A DNA stretch of 64,000 nucleotides. Origin: Cellulosilyticum sp. I15G10I2. Its GTDB lineage: Bacteria > Bacillota > Clostridia > Lachnospirales > Cellulosilyticaceae. Where the stretch lies: the NCBI RefSeq assembly GCF_900095725.1, contig NZ_FMMP01000006.1, positions 1,364,001 through 1,428,000 of the forward strand. Direction: 5' to 3'. Position numbers and translations under genes: made by a program. Position 1 is the first letter of the stretch; each line of letters opens with the position of its first letter. This document shows positions 8,944 to 16,461 of the stretch, in pieces. The notes beneath the pieces were generated by a model, which worked only from the letters and a program-made list of their open reading frames with translations, did not search any database and was not told where the DNA came from.

Positions 8944-8949
8944 ATAATA
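8944..8949 (-). promoter_or_regulatory. Probable -10 box of the helical-repeat gene
   Basis: TATTAT on the minus strand, about 50 bp before the start codon. No good -35 hexamer lies 17 bp upstream, and the tandem repeat at 8974-8995 begins where the -35 region should be, which fits an activator-dependent promoter. Confidence 0.45.
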
Positions 8950-8973
8950 CCTAAAATAAGGTAATAAATCTCC

Positions 8974-8995
8974 GCAAAAGTGTGGCAAAAGTGTG
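8974..8995. promoter_or_regulatory. Tandem 11-bp direct repeat, candidate response-regulator site
   Basis: GCAAAAGTGTG occurs twice head to tail with no gap, followed by another GCA. An 11-bp period is one helical turn, the arrangement bound by OmpR/PhoB-type response regulators as head-to-tail dimers. It lies between the divergent repeat-protein gene and the response regulator gene, next to the likely -35 position of the former. Confidence 0.6.
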
Positions 8996-9076
8996 GCAGA
9001 TTATAAAATGCGTATTTCACTTATAAAAAATGTGCTAAAATAACTATAAAACTACTGATAGATAGAGGATATAATT

Positions 9077-9775
9077 GTGAATGGTAAATTAATTTATGTG
9101 GTAGACGATGAGATTAACATCTGTAATATCGTAAAATCATTTCTTTTAAAGGAAGGTTTTGAGGTAAAAAGCTTTACCCACGGACAAAAAATGTTAGAGG
9201 CTTTTTATGGGAGACCTGCTGATATGCTTATTATTGATATTATGATGCCTGAACTAGATGGCTATTCTATTTGTCAAACGGTACGGCAGACCAGTTCAGT
9301 TCCTATTATCTTTGTATCCGCAAGAGATACTTCCCCTGATAAAATCGCCGGCCTCTCTTTAGGTGCAGATGATTATATTACTAAACCTTTTAGTCCAATG
9401 GAGCTTGTAATGCGTGTGAGAAGTATTTTTAGAAGAATAGCCTTCGATATAGGAGAGCAAATCCGCCCTAACAACCGCATTAAAATTTTAGATATTTGCA
9501 TTGATCTCGATAAAAAAGCTGTGTTTTATCACACTAAAGAGCTCAAGCTCAGTATGAAAGAAATTGAGTTTTTAACCTACCTTGCCCTTAATAAACATCG
9601 GCCCGTAAGCCGAGATGAACTACTGAATAAAGTATGGGGCTTTGAGAGTGAAGCAGAAACACGGGCAACAGATGATATGGTCAAACGTATAAGAAAAAAA
9701 CTGCATACTGAGGGGTCTCGTCTTAAAATTGAAACAGTATGGGGCTTTGGTTTTAAATTATCTGATGAGGAGTAG
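9077..9775 (+). CDS. OmpR/PhoB-family response regulator
   Basis: 232 residues. Receiver domain with acidic pocket VVDDE, phospho-acceptor Asp54 (LIIDIMMPELDG) and the conserved Lys in ITKPFSP; C-terminal winged helix with SMKEIEFLTYLALNKHRPVSRDELL and the wing ending VWGFGFKL. Starts at GTG, with GAGG eight bases upstream. The kinase gene follows after 4 bp. Likely targets are the divergent repeat-protein gene, through the tandem repeat at 8974-8995, and perhaps the efflux operon. Confidence 0.95.
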   Translation: MNGKLIYVVDDEINICNIVKSFLLKEGFEVKSFTHGQKMLEAFYGRPADMLIIDIMMPELDGYSICQTVRQTSSVPIIFVSARDTSPDKIAGLSLGADDYITKPFSPMELVMRVRSIFRRIAFDIGEQIRPNNRIKILDICIDLDKKAVFYHTKELKLSMKEIEFLTYLALNKHRPVSRDELLNKVWGFESEAETRATDDMVKRIRKKLHTEGSRLKIETVWGFGFKLSDEE

Positions 9776-9779
9776 CAGC

Positions 9780-11189
9780 ATGTTTACAAAAGATTCAATA
9801 CAAGCCAGGATTCTGAAAGCAAATATTCTTAATATCGTCTTACTTGTGCTTCTAATAGGCATTTTATTTAATATAAGTATAGGTATTTATATCCAAAACC
9901 AAACTATTTCACAGTTTAATGAAATTGCTCAAAGTGTACAGGGGGCTCTGCGCAACCACCCCAATAAGTTTCCAGAACCTACTAGAAACAGAAATACAGC
10001 TTTGCTTGTTTTTGGTGCTTTAGATCGTGTTTTAAAAAACTATACTTCTATTTTAGATGCACAGTATATATTAATTAATAATGATAAGATTGCTATTCCT
10101 ACCTTTGAGAATACATTAGATGAGATAATTTTTAACCAGCAGCTGCTTACTCAGATACCAGAAAATCATTTTGATGAGCAAAAAAACTTAATAGCTATTA
10201 AAACAAAAGAAATGAACTATATGGGGATGATCATTCCCATATTGAATGCAAGGAAGCTGCAGTTGGGATGGGTTATTATTTATTCTGATACAAGTAAGGT
10301 GAACAGCCTTAGAATAGTTATCAATGTTATCCTAATTGCTATTTTATTTTTTAGTATGGCGCTTACAATTATTTATTCTATTTATACCTCTAAGAAAATT
10401 TCCAGACCTTTTAGCGTTATTAATCAACATCTTAATGAACTTTCTAAAAGGAATTTTCATAAAACAATTCATATAGAGGCCAATGATGAAATAATAGAAC
10501 TCATTCATAATATTAATTTTTTATCTCAAAAATTGCGCAAGTATGAAGAAGATCAAGCCACTTTCTTACAAAATATCTCTCATGAACTTAGAACACCTCT
10601 TATGTCTATTCAAAGTTATGCGGAAGGTATTAAATATCATGTTGTAGAAGATCATGAAAATGCATCCGATATTATTATTCAAGAAACAAAACGTATTACA
10701 GACCTCGTAGAGCAGTTAACTTATCTTTCCCGTATTGATACTGTTGAGGGAGAATATCATTTTGAGACCTCTGAACTTGATGGCATTCTCTGGAGTTGTA
10801 TCGACTGTGTAAAAGGTATTGCTTTAAAAAATAATAAAAAGATTGTTTATGATACTGTATCAGACACTATTAAAATAAATGCTGACCCTGAAAAACTTTC
10901 ACGCGCTATTATTAATATTCTCTCTAACTGCATAAGGCATGCCAAAACAACGATAGCTATTAAAATGGAAACACAGGAGGATAAGGTTATTATTACTATC
11001 GAAGATGACGGCGAAGGCTTCCTAGATCATGAACTCCAAAATATATTTACACGGTTCTATAAGGGACAAAATGGCCATCTTGGTATAGGCCTCGCTATAA
11101 CTAAGGAAGTCATCGACGCACATCATGCTGAAATTACTGCGGAAAATAGTTCTTTAGGGGCACTTTTCATCATACATTTTCCACGTTAA
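9780..11189 (+). CDS. Membrane sensor histidine kinase, partner of the OmpR-type regulator
   Basis: 469 residues: a first membrane segment (ILNIVLLVLLIGILFNI), a ~150-residue external domain, a second segment (VINVILIAILFFSMALTII), a HAMP-like linker, the phospho-acceptor box ISHELRTPLMSIQSYAEG (His268), and an ATPase domain with NILSNCIRHA, DDGEGF and GIGLAI. I chose the ATG at 9780 because GAGGAG lies seven bases upstream; an earlier in-frame ATG lies inside the preceding gene. Co-transcribed with the response regulator. Confidence 0.93.
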   Translation: MFTKDSIQARILKANILNIVLLVLLIGILFNISIGIYIQNQTISQFNEIAQSVQGALRNHPNKFPEPTRNRNTALLVFGALDRVLKNYTSILDAQYILINNDKIAIPTFENTLDEIIFNQQLLTQIPENHFDEQKNLIAIKTKEMNYMGMIIPILNARKLQLGWVIIYSDTSKVNSLRIVINVILIAILFFSMALTIIYSIYTSKKISRPFSVINQHLNELSKRNFHKTIHIEANDEIIELIHNINFLSQKLRKYEEDQATFLQNISHELRTPLMSIQSYAEGIKYHVVEDHENASDIIIQETKRITDLVEQLTYLSRIDTVEGEYHFETSELDGILWSCIDCVKGIALKNNKKIVYDTVSDTIKINADPEKLSRAIINILSNCIRHAKTTIAIKMETQEDKVIITIEDDGEGFLDHELQNIFTRFYKGQNGHLGIGLAITKEVIDAHHAEITAENSSLGALFIIHFPR

Positions 11190-11191
11190 TT

Positions 11192-11232
11192 AAAGGCTCT
11201 AAGAATTATATAAAATAATTCTTAGAGCCTTT
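11192..11232. terminator. Bidirectional terminator between converging genes
   Basis: Perfect 17-bp stem (11192-11208 with 11216-11232), 7-nt loop, with AAA/TTT at the ends. It lies between the kinase stop and the end of the minus-strand gene at 11244. Confidence 0.85.
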
Positions 11233-11243
11233 TGAATAAGCTG

Positions 11244-11726
11244 CTATGTCAGTACTTGTTGTTTAACCTGATTAATATTTTCTATAGCCGTAATAATATC
11301 ATAAAAATAGCGCTGCAAAGCATTAAATCTATCAATATCTGTTGAAGCCCTAATAAAGAATCCAAGTTCTCCGAGTGCCATATTAAAATGATGTAGTGCA
11401 ATATGAAGAATCGTTGCATTACGCGCTTCCATTGTATTTGGACTTAGACTCCCAATATAGCCAATGACATCTCTTTCAAGCGTTGTCACTTGTGCTAAAT
11501 TAAGTCCTATAAGTCTGAGTGTTTCATTATTATCTAGCTGATTGATACTATTTGCAAGTGCTGTCTGTCCCAAATAATAAATTTGATTTAACAACACATC
11601 TGCTCTGTCAACATACGTTTGAAGTGTTGGACTGATCATATAGGGTTGACTATATGCATCTGAATGCACAGATATAATACTAACGAGTAAAATAAGCGTA
11701 ATGAATATTCTAAATGGCTTTTTCAC
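11244..11726 (-). CDS. Secreted helical protein, function unknown
   Basis: 160 residues with a signal peptide (FRIFITLILLVSIISVHS). The mature part is predicted mostly helical (LQTYVDRADVLLNQIYYLG; LHHFNMALGELGFFI) with no cysteine and no motif I recognise. GTG start with GGGAG seven bases upstream. It stands alone between a terminator and the upstream DegV gene, so context gives little help. Confidence 0.65.
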   Translation of the reverse strand: MKKPFRIFITLILLVSIISVHSDAYSQPYMISPTLQTYVDRADVLLNQIYYLGQTALANSINQLDNNETLRLIGLNLAQVTTLERDVIGYIGSLSPNTMEARNATILHIALHHFNMALGELGFFIRASTDIDRFNALQRYFYDIITAIENINQVKQQVLT

Positions 11727-11856
11727 CTTTTTTCTCCCTTCAATGGCTACTACCTTTAGATTATCCTAAAAATAAGATAAGTATGTATAGAGCGTCTAAA
11801 TCATCCCTATTCCCTTATAAACTACCTCTATATACTTATTATAGCTATCACCTTTA

Positions 11857-12702
11857 TTACGCTTCCATTATGACTAAAGCCAGAAGTCTTGGGCCTGAAT
11901 GTATGCCTACAACTGGTGTAATCGTGCCAATATCTGCTGAAATAGTATTAGGATGATTCAAAAAGGCATCTTTTAATACTTGAGCTTCTTCCTGCATGGT
12001 CCCTGTCATAATAACTATCTTGCACTTTGCCTGTTCTAGCCTATCTATACCTAATTGAATGAGCTTGCTGATCATTTGCTTGGTTCCTCTAACTTTTGTA
12101 AAAGTAGTGTATTTACCTTCATCATCCATAATAATGATTGGCTTAAGATTTAAAAGCTGTCCAATACTTCCAGAAACTTTGCCAATTCTGCCGCCCTTGA
12201 TCAGATACTCTAATGTGTCAACAGTAAAGTACAGCATTGTTTTTTCTCTAAGTTTTGGTATTAATGTGCAAATCTCTTCAAAGCTTTTCCCGTCTTCAAT
12301 AGCTTTACCTACTTCAATCACAGATAAGCCAACAGCCATGGATATGATTTTGGAATCAAAAACAAAAGCATTAATTTTATCTTGATAATGCTCAGCTGCA
12401 ATTCTAAAACTATTGATTGTGCCTGAAAGCCCCGAAGAAATAGCAAGCATAACCGCATGTGTATAACCTTCTTTAATAAGTTCTTCAAACAAATCCTCTA
12501 CTTCTTGTACAGAAGGCATAGAAGTAGTGGGAAGTTCCTTATCTAATCTTGCATACACTTCCTCAGGAGTAATATCTACCCCATCTACATACTCCCTGTC
12601 TTTATAAATGACTTTTAATCTTAGAATACGTATATTGTATTTATCTACATATTCCTGTGGTACACCAGAAGTACTGTCCGTAATTAAAGCTATTTTTTCC
12701 AT
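11857..12702 (-). CDS. DegV family fatty-acid-binding protein (paralogue 1)
   Basis: 281 residues, the usual DegV length. Conserved ITDSTSGVP near the start, the TTSMPS loop, SSGLSGTINS, and the C-terminal TPVVGIHSGPRLLAL. DegV/FakB proteins bind a single fatty acid and, with FakA kinase, deliver acyl-phosphate to phospholipid synthesis. No FakA lies in the window. The protein is about three-quarters identical, without gaps, to the product at 14475-15320. Ribosome site GGGAG. Confidence 0.93.
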   Translation of the reverse strand: MEKIALITDSTSGVPQEYVDKYNIRILRLKVIYKDREYVDGVDITPEEVYARLDKELPTTSMPSVQEVEDLFEELIKEGYTHAVMLAISSGLSGTINSFRIAAEHYQDKINAFVFDSKIISMAVGLSVIEVGKAIEDGKSFEEICTLIPKLREKTMLYFTVDTLEYLIKGGRIGKVSGSIGQLLNLKPIIIMDDEGKYTTFTKVRGTKQMISKLIQLGIDRLEQAKCKIVIMTGTMQEEAQVLKDAFLNHPNTISADIGTITPVVGIHSGPRLLALVIMEA

Positions 12703-12757
12703 AATCTCTCCCTATATCTTTAGTAAAAATTTATTTTTCATCTTCATCAATGGTACA

Positions 12758-12809
12758 GATTTCACATCATAAAGTTTAACTCATTCCTCATGCTATTTAA
12801 TGTGAAATC
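12758..12809. repeat. 10-bp inverted repeat in the degV1 leader
   Basis: GATTTCACAT (12758-12767) and its exact complement ATGTGAAATC (12800-12809), 32 bp apart, upstream of the first DegV gene. Could be a paired operator or a leader RNA stem. The remainder of 12703-13023 holds the rhodanese terminator and AT-rich sequence with no further gene. Confidence 0.4.
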
Positions 12810-12914
12810 ATCCTAAAAAACAACATTATAGTAATGGATAAATCAAGTTTATAGGTTGTTTCTCTATATTATTGACAAATATTTATAATTATATCTATCT
12901 TAACGTACAATTTC

Positions 12915-12959
12915 AAAAAATACAACATATAGTTTATAAAACTACATGCTGTATTTTTT
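12915..12959 (-). terminator. Terminator of the csoR-rhodanese unit
   Basis: 21-bp stem (12915-12935 with 12939-12959; two G-U pairs in minus-strand RNA), 3-nt loop, ending in six T on the minus strand. It lies 65 bp past the rhodanese stop. Confidence 0.75.
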
Positions 12960-13023
12960 GTTTAAGTGCTTACATTATAAAATGGATGATTATTGCAATA
13001 CCTAAATACTGTCTTTAAATTTT

Positions 13024-13353
13024 TTACTTAACTATCTCATACGGCCAGCTCATAATCCCGCCTAAATTATACAGATTATTATACCCCATATTTTCTAAAA
13101 CACTACAAGCCCGCGTACTTCTTGCACCACTTTGGCAGTAGATAATTATCTTTGTATCTTTTGATAAATCCATAGCAGCTATTTTTTCTTTAATTTGTCC
13201 TACGGGCAAATTTATAGCCCCATTAATATAGCCGCTTCTATACTCTATTTCTTCTCTTACGTCTAAAATAACAATGGCTTTATCCACTTTTGTACTTGTA
13301 TAAACCTCTTTAGGTGATATTTTTTTTATATTCTGCCTTAAATTAAATAACAT
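13024..13353 (-). CDS. Single-domain rhodanese
   Basis: 109 residues: a complete rhodanese fold with the active-site loop YCQSGARSTRA (catalytic Cys) and the preceding VILDVREEIEYRSGYI. Moves sulfane sulfur as a protein persulfide, in the style of PspE/GlpE. I chose the ATG at 13353, which has AAGGAGGG five bases upstream; a TTG further up would lack a site. It lies 14 bp after the membrane ferredoxin gene, so the two are co-transcribed. Confidence 0.9.
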   Translation of the reverse strand: MLFNLRQNIKKISPKEVYTSTKVDKAIVILDVREEIEYRSGYINGAINLPVGQIKEKIAAMDLSKDTKIIIYCQSGARSTRACSVLENMGYNNLYNLGGIMSWPYEIVK

Positions 13354-13367
13354 AGTATCCCTCCTTA

Positions 13368-13859
13368 TCAACTTTTTCTGCTTTTTAAAGACTTATCTAT
13401 AAGTGCTGTGCCATGTCCCATTGGACACACCTGACACCAAGATCTTGGTTTAAAGATAACCCCCATTATAACGCCTACTCCTAAAGAAACTGTCATGAAT
13501 CTAAATAATGTAAAACCTGTTTGCATCAAGTTAAAGCCCTCACGATTAGCATGAATCATTCCTAATGTTAGCATACTGATCATTATAATAAGAAGTATAT
13601 TTTTTATACGATTTGATTTAGCCCACTTAGGAAGGTTATGCTGAAAACTAATATTTTGAAGAAATCTTCCCAGTAATGATCCTCTCGGACAATAATAAGA
13701 ACAATGCGCCTTACCTGCACCTCTTAGTGCAAGCACCATAGGTGTCGTCATACATATAATCCCTAAAATACCAAATCTAAAGTCAATAATCGATAGTAAT
13801 ATAAATGCTATCATAAAAATCCATGACCACTTTTGGTGTGATTTGCGTTTTTTAGTCAT
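13368..13859 (-). CDS. NapH/NosR-like membrane 4Fe-4S protein
   Basis: 163 residues with about four membrane segments (WIFMIAFILLSIIDF; NILLIIMISMLTLGMI; FMTVSLGVGVIMGVIF). Two cysteine motifs face the same side: CSYYCPRGS near residue 53 and CQVCPMGHG near 143. These resemble the paired CxxxCP motifs of NapH/NosR/CcoG-type membrane electron carriers, although the usual soluble ferredoxin domain is missing. It probably passes electrons from a quinone or membrane flavin to a sulfur or metal enzyme. Good ribosome site (AGGAGG). Confidence 0.75.
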   Translation of the reverse strand: MTKKRKSHQKWSWIFMIAFILLSIIDFRFGILGIICMTTPMVLALRGAGKAHCSYYCPRGSLLGRFLQNISFQHNLPKWAKSNRIKNILLIIMISMLTLGMIHANREGFNLMQTGFTLFRFMTVSLGVGVIMGVIFKPRSWCQVCPMGHGTALIDKSLKSRKS

Positions 13860-13925
13860 TTTAATTCCTCCTCTATTTATTAATTGATTGATTTACTTTC
13901 TATAACTTGGTGAACCTAACTGTAA

Positions 13926-13941
13926 TGATAGAATTCTATCA
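13926..13941. promoter_or_regulatory. 16-bp perfect palindrome upstream of the membrane ferredoxin gene
   Basis: TGATAGAATTCTATCA, perfectly symmetric, about 70 bp before the start codon. A possible operator for a second promoter inside the csoR region. No regulator is assigned. Confidence 0.4.
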
Positions 13942-14025
13942 TCTATAAACTTATAAATCCTTATATCTATATATTACAATATACAGTGGTGAATTGCAAG
14001 CATAAAAATTACTTTTCATAAAATT

Positions 14026-14086
14026 AATAAAGAAGTACTTTAAGTATTGAATACGTTTTGTTCAATACTTAAAGTACTTCTTTATT
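14026..14086. terminator. Long perfect hairpin between csoR and the downstream genes
   Basis: 26-bp perfect stem (14026-14051 with 14061-14086) with a 9-nt loop. On the minus strand it is followed by TTTATTAATTTTATG, so it could end the csoR message. The length and perfection are more than a terminator needs. Confidence 0.55.
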
Positions 14087-14096
14087 AGCTTTTTGC

Positions 14097-14125
14097 TACT
14101 CCTGTACATACTTGATACAGGAGTA
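14097..14125. repeat. Second hairpin just after csoR
   Basis: Perfect 10-bp stem (14097-14106 with 14116-14125), 9-nt loop, without a T tract on either side. It lies 10 bp beyond the csoR stop, so it may protect the 3' end of the message. Confidence 0.45.
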
Positions 14126-14134
14126 ATAAATAAC

Positions 14135-14404
14135 TTATGACTTGTTCATAAGTTTTTCTATAATATTTATAATTTCTTCTATTTTTTCTTCTCCATTGTC
14201 ACTCCTGCAAGCATCTTTTACACAATGTGTAAGATGTTGTTTAAGTATCAATAGGTTAGACTTTTTTAGCAATCCCTGTGCCGCAATAATTTGATTTGAG
14301 ATATCCATACAGTATCTCTCATCTTCAATCATTTTAATAATACCCTCAATTTGTCCTTTAGAAGTCTTTAAAGCCTGTAATGCCTTTTTTCTTTCATCGT
14401 TCAT
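14135..14404 (-). CDS. csoR: CsoR-family metal/sulfur-sensing repressor
   Basis: 89 residues, all helical, with the DUF156 signature KGQIEGIIKMIEDERYCMDI. Ligand positions match copper CsoR: Cys32, His57 and Cys61 have the same spacing as the Cys-His-Cys set of mycobacterial CsoR, with Tyr31 and Glu77 at the second-shell positions. Persulfide-sensing CstR keeps the two Cys but lacks the His, so sequence favours Cu(I), while the downstream rhodanese argues for sulfur. A consensus promoter and a CsoR-type palindrome lie directly upstream, implying autoregulation. Ribosome site AGAGGTG. Confidence 0.88.
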   Translation of the reverse strand: MNDERKKALQALKTSKGQIEGIIKMIEDERYCMDISNQIIAAQGLLKKSNLLILKQHLTHCVKDACRSDNGEEKIEEIINIIEKLMNKS

Positions 14405-14425
14405 ATCTTCACCTCTTTTAATCCC

Positions 14426-14441
14426 ACCCCTTACAGGGGGT
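14426..14441. promoter_or_regulatory. CsoR-type operator
   Basis: ACCCC-TTACAG-GGGGT: a G/C-tract inverted repeat with 6-bp centre inside an AT-rich region, as in CsoR/RcnR/CstR-family operators. It lies just past the predicted transcription start of csoR and upstream of the ribosome site, suited to repression by roadblock or by covering the start. Confidence 0.75.
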
Positions 14442-14450
14442 ATTGAATTT

Positions 14451-14478
14451 ATTATACAATAATTATGAACAATGTCAA
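14451..14478 (-). promoter_or_regulatory. Near-perfect sigma-A promoter of csoR
   Basis: On the minus strand: TTGACA (14473-14478), 16-bp spacer, TATAAT (14451-14456). Both hexamers match consensus. The -35 overlaps the stop codon of the upstream DegV gene. A promoter this strong beside an operator points to tight repression. Confidence 0.85.
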
Positions 14479-15320
14479 TCTTTCATAACAGCTAACGCAA
14501 GTAGTCTAGGTCCAGAATGAATACCCACCACAGGCGTAATTGTACCAACGTATAAAAACGTAGTATTCCCATGACTTTCAAAAGCTTCTTTAAGCATTTC
14601 AGCTTCTTTAAGCATGGTACCTGTCATAATAACAACTTTCCCCTTGGATGTATCTAATATGTCTTTACCTAATGCAATAAGCTTATTAAGGGCTTGTTTT
14701 GTTCCTCTTACTTTTGTATACGTTGTATATTTACCGTCTTCATCCATTGTAATAATAGGTTTAAGATTAAGAAACTCTCCAATACCTCCAGATACTTTAC
14801 CAATTCGGCCACCCTTAATTAAATATTCTAAGGTGTCCACTGTAAAATACATCTGCGTACGTGCTCTGAGTTTTGGAATTTCTTCACATATCTCCTCAAA
14901 GCTTTTTCCAGCCTCAATAGCCTTGCCAACTTCAATAACAGATAGACCTACAGCCATAGATAATACTTTTGTGTCAAATACAAATGACTTTATTTGATCT
15001 TGATAATTTTCTGCTGCAAGCCTAAAGCTGTTAATCGTTCCTGAAAGCCCTGAAGATACACAAAGCACAACAGCATGCGTATAATTTTCTTCTATAAGTT
15101 TACCAAATAAGTCATTTGCTTCTTGTACAGAAGGCATTGAGGTCGTAGGAAGTTCTTCATCTAATCTTGCATAGACTTCTTCTGGAGTAATATCTAATCC
15201 ATCTATATATTCTCGGTCTTTATAGATTATTTTTAACCTTAGAATATGTACATTGTACTTATCGACATATTCCTTTGGCAACCCGCAAGTACTATCAGTA
15301 ATTAAGGCTATTTTTTGCAT
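14475..15320 (-). CDS. DegV family fatty-acid-binding protein (paralogue 2)
   Basis: 281 residues, gap-free match to the protein at 11857-12702 (roughly three-quarters identical by eye). Same landmarks: ITDSTCGLP, TTSMPS, SSGLSGTINS, TPVVGIHSGPRLLAL. AAGGAGTG ribosome site. The two copies flank the csoR-membrane ferredoxin-rhodanese island. Binding of different acyl chains by the two copies is plausible, as with other FakB sets. Confidence 0.93.
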   Translation of the reverse strand: MQKIALITDSTCGLPKEYVDKYNVHILRLKIIYKDREYIDGLDITPEEVYARLDEELPTTSMPSVQEANDLFGKLIEENYTHAVVLCVSSGLSGTINSFRLAAENYQDQIKSFVFDTKVLSMAVGLSVIEVGKAIEAGKSFEEICEEIPKLRARTQMYFTVDTLEYLIKGGRIGKVSGGIGEFLNLKPIITMDEDGKYTTYTKVRGTKQALNKLIALGKDILDTSKGKVVIMTGTMLKEAEMLKEAFESHGNTTFLYVGTITPVVGIHSGPRLLALAVMKD

Positions 15321-15431
15321 GAAATCACTCCTTGTTCATATTATCAGATTTATTATGTCCTCTCCATTAGCTTTAAATCGCTTATTTGCTCAGACATTAT
15401 TTAGATATTTATATTATAGTTTATTAATATA

Positions 15432-15474
15432 AAAAACTCAATATATAGTTTTCAAAACTATATATTGAGTTTTT
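15432..15474 (-). terminator. Terminator after the AnfO/YwqK-like pair
   Basis: Perfect 21-bp stem (15432-15452 with 15454-15474) with six T following on the minus strand, about 25 bp past the stop at 15498. A loop this tight means the top of the stem must open. Confidence 0.8.
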
Positions 15475-15497
15475 CCAATTTTAGAAGATTTATTTAT

Positions 15498-16442
15498 TTA
15501 GGGACATAAATTACAATTTGCGCAATCACTACAACTCGGTTTAACTTTTTTGAAATAATTAATAATAGAAAATGAATGTCTATCTAGCGCATATTCAAGT
15601 TCTTCATTCATACTGACCTTCCCCCCATAAAACGCTACACACAGTGGTACGATATCTTTTCCGTTATAATGAAGTAAACTAGGTATTTCTCCAGGTGCAT
15701 AACAGGTTTTATTAAGCTCTTCATCATATATTTCAATTTTGTCTGTTGAAGTAGCCAGTGCTTTTAAAGTCCCATCTTCATAAAATGCCAAGGAATTTAT
15801 GTCCCCATGAATACCTACAGCACTTGTATCATATGCCATAATCTCTCCAATAGGTGTCATAACAGGGGTTGGCTCGGCAGGCTCACAGGATTTTAATACC
15901 CCTGTTTCATAGAAGGACACCCCTATTCTAATAGGCATAATACCACTATCTAACTGTATCTGGGCACGCTCTTTAGGCCACAATGTAATACTCTTTAATT
16001 TTCCTGATGGGTAAAGGTACACACTCATTACCTTACTTCTTATATCTCCAAAACTAAACTTAAAAGTGTGTTCTTCCGCTAAGGCATATTCATTTTCTTC
16101 TGTCCAATAACCAGTTACCTTGCCGTTGACAGGAAATATCCTTTTAAGCTTCTCATCGTCATAAAATGTTATCTTCTCTGCCTCAAAAGGCCCAAGCGGC
16201 GTAAGTATATGCGTTTGATCATTGAGACAAATACTCTTCAGATTGCCACTTTCGTAAAAAGTTACAGCAGACGTATATTTACGCCTTACATGCTCCTGTT
16301 CATATTGTGGAATGAGCTTACCATAGGGTGTGATTAACTCATTAGGTTCTGTTAATATACATTCTTTTAATATATTGTTCTTATAAAATTCTGCAGATGT
16401 TATCCCTTTTAGTATGCCATATTTTGTATGCACAACATTCAT
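15498..16442 (-). CDS. YwqK/MORN-like repeat protein with C-terminal CxxCxxCxxCP
   Basis: 314 residues. Six repeats of the type FYESGNLKSI (also FYKNNILKEC, FYDDEKLKRI, LYPSGKLKSI, FYETGVLKSC, FYEDGTLKAL), each followed by a short beta segment, three of which carry TPxG (ITPYGKLIP, LTPLGPFEA, MTPIGEIMAY). This is the beta-hairpin repeat of YwqK and MORN proteins. The last residues, SDCANCNLCP after PSC, give four cysteines at CxxCxxCxxCP, suited to binding a metal or Fe-S cluster. No signal peptide, so cytoplasmic. It follows the AnfO gene by 19 bp, so one transcript. Function unknown. Confidence 0.75.
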   Translation of the reverse strand: MNVVHTKYGILKGITSAEFYKNNILKECILTEPNELITPYGKLIPQYEQEHVRRKYTSAVTFYESGNLKSICLNDQTHILTPLGPFEAEKITFYDDEKLKRIFPVNGKVTGYWTEENEYALAEEHTFKFSFGDIRSKVMSVYLYPSGKLKSITLWPKERAQIQLDSGIMPIRIGVSFYETGVLKSCEPAEPTPVMTPIGEIMAYDTSAVGIHGDINSLAFYEDGTLKALATSTDKIEIYDEELNKTCYAPGEIPSLLHYNGKDIVPLCVAFYGGKVSMNEELEYALDRHSFSIINYFKKVKPSCSDCANCNLCP

Positions 16443-16461
16443 TCTTTACCCCTCCATTTCA

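Noticed and set aside
14135-14404. Assignment as CstR (persulfide sensor)
   Set aside because: CstR keeps the two Cys but not the His ligand; here His57 is present with CsoR spacing. The sulfur context keeps the question open, but the sequence favours CsoR.
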